Source of the DNA: Pardosa pseudoannulata
Lineage: Eukaryota; Arthropoda; Arachnida; Araneae; Lycosidae
Reading direction: 5' to 3'
DNA length: 64,000 bases
NCBI GenBank assembly: GCA_032207245.1
Contig: CM063500.1
Span: 20,652,024 to 20,716,023 of the forward strand
Shown: one piece after another, positions 60,271 to 64,000 of the stretch
How positions within the stretch are numbered: position 1 is the stretch's first letter
Layout: every line of letters begins with the position of its first letter
Notes under the pieces: generated by a model
What the model was told of the DNA's origin: nothing
What the model saw: the letters and a program-made list of their open reading frames with translations, nothing else
Databases searched by the model: none
Translations under genes and position numbers: made by a program

Positions 60271-62139
60271 TTTATACAGATCTGAGCCTGTTGATTTTGA
60301 TTTCCAAAAGGTATATGGTCGACAGGGGGAGACTAGCTATAGAAGGCTAGAAACTCACGAGATTTTGTCCAGTGAAGGCAGGGCCGTAGCTAGAAATTTT
60401 GGCTTCATTGCAATTCAAGGTACGCCGGAATTTGATTCTTTATCTATATTTATCATCGCCAAGTATGCGAGTTTTGCAACAGCAGCCTGAGGGCTTATCT
60501 GACTGCAATTGTATATAAATTTTTGTATACTGTTTTAAAGATTTTAATACTTATAGTTTATGCTTTTTATAGCATTTTCATTGCTTTAATAAAGCAAGTA
60601 CCCTTAGTTTCTGTTAATTTTCAGTATGATTTAGAAATGTTTTTAAAATTTCTTCTCCATAGGTTTGCAAATTTAAAAATTTAGTACAAACTGTGTATAA
60701 ATTTTATCTATACCGTGCTCTTTTACTATTTTATTACTTATAGTTTATACTTTTTATTGCATTTTTATTGCTTTAATAGATGTTTATTGTCGCCATCTTA
60801 AATGGTATGTTGCCACTATTCACTCCAATACACACAAATATCAAAAACCTTAAAAAAAGATTAAACATATCTGTAAGTATGCGATGTATAAGCCCAACTG
60901 AAATTAGTAAATTTTCTTTAAAAAAAGTCCTTCAGTTTTTTTGCAGAAAATTTCTTAAATGGTTCTCCATTTTTATACATTTACAGCTACTTAAAATTCC
61001 GTTTTCTATTATGAAATAAATTTATTTAAGATTTCATGACGAAAAAAGTATAACCCTTGAGCGATTTTAACGATTTTGTATTCTGAGAAATTTCCAATCT
61101 GCTCTCCATATTAGAAAAATTTCCATTTCCATTTGGCCTTGTAATTATTTCGTCATTTCTCAAGAGTGAGAAATTTTAATAGATTCCGGGTTCTTTAGGA
61201 GATCCAAATGCACTTTGGAAGCTGTTCATTTCTTTTAATTTTTTCGGGGAAGTTTGAGTTAATACAATAAACCTTGGCAGCAGTTGTGAAAAATGGGTTA
61301 ACGGAGGAAAGAAAATGAAATCTTTTATAAGAAGAGAAATTACTCAATGTTCTTACGTTTTATTTTATGGAATGACTGACCAAAATTTGATATAAGGCAC
61401 GATCTATTTTTGATTCTGTTCTATAATGGAATTTAAAAGAAATGAATATCTATCTATTATATGCAAAAAGTTATTGTTTGAAGAAAATGAATGGACGTTT
61501 AAGAGTGATTCAAAAGTATGATTAAAGGTAGTTAGAACTTATTCTTATAAGGAAAAAAAATGGTGCAACGGGTGAATTTAGGGAAGAAAAATAACGAAAA
61601 GAGAAATAAATTTTATTTTTCTTCTCCCAAGACTATGTTATATTTTCAGACATAATATAATTTTTATTTTTCATTTTATGATTGATTTAGTTGTTAATGT
61701 GACTGTAAGTTTCAGTGATGGAACGTATCCATTGTTCTATTCTTTAAATGAAATAGTCTTTGGGAGAGCTTTTTGTAGAGTTTATTCACATGACGTACAC
61801 ACACATATATATATTTCGAAGTCTTAAACCAGAAGGTGGGGTCAGTTTCGATTCTAAAGCTCTTTATTCTTTAAAAACCATTACATTCGGCATCGTTGGT
61901 GACAACCTCTGCTCCATTTTGTTTTTCCTATTTTTTTCTACGTTGCCAACCGCAGAAAACTAAAAACAGCCAAATCAATCTCGAGCTCGCGACATCCGTT
62001 TTATTGATGGTGTTTGTCTTCCATTAAAAATCCAAGGGTTATTCTTTCAAGTAAAATGTTTGGAAATCACGTGGCCGAGAGGATTTGGCAAAATATCAAG
62101 ACTAGTGAACTCTTGTGTGACTAGAACAACTAGGGTCGG
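60271..62139. other. AT-rich stretch with a short duplication; possible transposase scrap
   Basis: A hAT-type terminal phrase, cagggccgtagctagaaatt, starts at about 60379 without a visible partner. Bases 60535-60600 and 60715-60780 are diverged direct copies (acttatagtttatgcttttt and acttatagtttatacttttt). Near 61830-61960 the plus strand reads KTITFGIVGDNLCSILFF, which recalls a GDNLG-containing domain found in arthropod repeat-associated proteins, but one motif is weak support. Nothing else is recognised. Confidence 0.3.
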
Positions 62140-62281
62140 GGTTTATAGGTGTGCAGTGCATGCATGCACGCAAGTGGCCAATAGAATATCTACCAGGTGT
62201 TTAAGTCAATAGGAAGAGGCCAAATACTATCTTGCGCGCTGGATTGGCAGAAGCGATACAGGTCTTTAAATATATATTTAA

Positions 62282-62417
62282 GGGCCAGTCTCACCAAAAG
62301 TCGTTTAAAGGTTAACCACGATTAACCCATGGCACCAACCAACAGTGATACGCAATTCTCCGTTAAAACAGAGATTAATCACGGTTAGCCGTTAAACGAC
62401 CTTTGTGAGACTAGCCC
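62282..62417. mobile_element. 136-bp hairpin miniature element with TAA duplication
   Basis: The ends gggccagtctcaccaaaagt and, inverted, gggctagtctcacaaaggtc pair, and the arms continue to pair through cgtttaa and ttaaccacgattaa, so nearly the whole element folds back. TAA lies at 62279-62281 and 62418-62420. TAA duplication with GGGC ends fits PIF/Harbinger-derived miniature elements. Confidence 0.8.
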
Positions 62418-62437
62418 TAAAGCTGAAGACACAGAGA

Positions 62438-63000
62438 CACTATGGTCTTTTAGGTGTAATCGGTAGTTAACAGTCATGTAATTACATGTATTTAATCACT
62501 GATTAATTACGATTGAAGTAAGTGATGAGGTTTGGTTTAGTTTAGATCTCAACGGTCTACTGTTTTACTCACGAGGGCTGCTACTCACTCACGGCGATTA
62601 TCTACACCACTAGATTATCTAATGATGTCACTAGAAATGCATTTCGGCACGTTGGGTTATGTCGGAGCTTTTCCTACTCTGAGGGGATTTTCGTCATAAT
62701 GACGTATCCAGTCAAAAAGAACGACTATTCCGATCATTTAGAGTCTCTCTGCGAGTAGCAGCCAAAGACTAATGAGACCGAGACCTACTGCATAAAGCCG
62801 ATTCCGAACGACTGCGAACATCCGTGGCAGCAGATGGATTCAAACCCGCAAACTCCGGTACCGAAGAGCAACATTGTACCATTGGGCGAACTAGCTAATG
62901 AGATCTAGAAACTAATTTTAAGAAAATTTTCTCTATAGAAAATCTTTTATTCGATAATTAGTTTTTTTAACTATACTTTTAATAATAACGTACTGTTTTA
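62438..63000. repeat. Dispersed repeat copy, split by a SINE
   Basis: Bases 62438-62545 (actatggtcttttaggtgta, tgtatttaatcactgattaa) and 62905-63000 (actaattttaagaaaatttt) match the continuous unit at 63418-63610. The interruption is the SINE at 62553-62894. No coding capacity. Confidence 0.65.
62553..62894 (-). mobile_element. tRNA-derived SINE, copy 3, with an internal inverted-repeat segment
   Basis: The minus strand has the tRNA-like head (gcgggtttgaatcc B-box, ttcgcccaatgg A-box region) and the same body as the other copies (aatcggctttatgcagtagg, ctcggtctcattag), ending aacagtagaccgttg. AGATCT occurs just outside each end. Between the body and the tail lies an extra 188-base segment (62576-62763) whose ends ggctgctactc and gagtagcagcc are inverted copies. 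Confidence 0.72.
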
Positions 63001-63417
63001 CACAAAATCTATAAAACTAAAACGCAGAACAAAATAATTTTCAATTAAAATTATAAAATAACCTTTACTTAAAATTTAAAAGCCTTGCTTGAATAATTTT
63101 AAAAATGTCCTAAATGATCTTAAAAGAATAACCAAACTTCCAGAAAACTATTCTTTAATAATTGTCTACATTTTATCAATTTATGATTTTATTTTCTTAC
63201 TCGTCTTTTTTAGATGAACATTCACTTATTTACTTCAGATTTACTTCAAATGAAACAAGCTTTCATTGTAGCTTTCCATCTGTTAGCTTTTGTTGTCTCA
63301 ACATAGACAGTTAAATCTAATCAACCATTGATGGCAATATAATTATGGTGGCTATCTTAAATTACCTCTAATTGGAAGTAGCAATACAGGGCTTTAAATA
63401 AATATTTATGTCTGAAC

Positions 63418-63610
63418 ATACTATGGTCTTTTAGGTCTAATCGATGGGTAATAGTTATATAATTACGTGTATTTAATCAATGATTAACTAAAAACGAACT
63501 AAATGATGTCACCTTGACACTAATTTTAAGAAACATTGCTCTATAGCAAACCTTTCATATTATAATCAGTTGTTTAACTATATTCTTAATATGAACATAA
63601 ATAATATATA
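63418..63610. repeat. Dispersed repeat copy, uninterrupted
   Basis: This is the intact version of the repeat split at 62438-63000. It shows actatggtcttttaggtcta directly continued to tgacactaattttaagaaac. Beyond it, to 64000, I see only AT-rich sequence with no supported feature. Confidence 0.6.
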
Positions 63611-64000
63611 TTTTTTTAAATGTGTGAAACGAAATAGCTTTTAATTAAAAGCTATTTCGTAAGCTCGTCGTTTTAATAAGCTGTTTTTTTATTAGAATAA
63701 AAAACATCTTTTTTAAAAAAAATTCAAATCGTTCTTCAACATACTTTAGAATGGTCCCAGTGCAATGCCTATTAATTACCTTATATTTTTACTTTATGTC
63801 TAGCAATTATATAGTATAGGAATATGAATAAATATTAAAATTCCTTTATGTTTAAAACAGTTTAGGCTAGATAAATGTTTATATTTAATCAATGTTATAA
63901 CATTGTTTTACTGTATTCCACACTCTGTAACAACACAACTCTTTGTTTACAAGGAATATTCAGTTTTACGGTCTACTCTGCAATAAACAGTAGAGCAATT

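Noticed and set aside
61760..61963. Reading with a GIVGDNLCS motif as a repeat-associated protein
   Set aside because: A single short motif resemblance from memory; mentioned in the regional note but not called as a gene.

Overview
The window is repeat-rich, AT-rich eukaryotic DNA, and I found no intact host protein-coding gene in it. The repeats point to an arthropod: a Polinton/Maverick remnant, Tc1- and Tc3-like mariners, Tigger/pogo pieces, hAT and TTAA-target elements, BEL/Pao and Gypsy retrotransposons, and non-LTR elements that encode an RNase H. The Tc1-like and F54H12.2-like sequences resemble those I recall from spiders, so a spider or other arachnid is my inference, not a proof.

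Layout. 1-1262: minus-strand debris of a Polinton. 1263-2510: plus-strand fragment of a non-LTR element. 2776-4240: dispersed repeats, including a tRNA-Leu(UAA)-like sequence split in its anticodon loop by a 245-bp TTAA element. 5221-6741: complete but dead Tc1-like transposon. 7478-14702: nearly full-length minus-strand non-LTR element with an 18-bp target duplication; a 2.0-kb TTAA-flanked element sits inside its ORF2. 15170-16150: GC-richer stretch of unknown origin. 16490-22600: second copy of the same non-LTR family, split in its endonuclease by a 1.2-kb hAT element.

22986-37108 is a rearranged Gypsy/LTR cluster. It holds two Gypsy pieces in inverted orientation and a palindrome of about 7 kb centred near 32722. 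37760-47700 is mostly AT-rich sequence with microsatellites, miniature elements, a GC-rich island (39420-40650) whose possible coding content I could not identify, a Tigger C-terminus and a tRNA-derived SINE. 47712-53984 is a complete BEL/Pao element with 334-bp LTRs (10 differences between them), a 5-bp duplication, a tRNA-Gly primer site and a broken gag-pol. 55000-60270 holds Tigger pieces beside TA repeats, a 100-base assembly gap, and a Tc3-like transposase split by a small hAT-like element. 60270-64000 holds a 136-bp hairpin miniature element, a tRNA SINE and repeated AT-rich units.

Nothing here forms a pathway. The value of the window lies in the nested insertions, several of which can be resolved to the base because the target duplications are visible, and in the rearranged palindromic region. 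Every recognised coding region is broken by stops, frameshifts or truncation. For virus-derived and retroviral-like remnants I describe the domains and breaks only.
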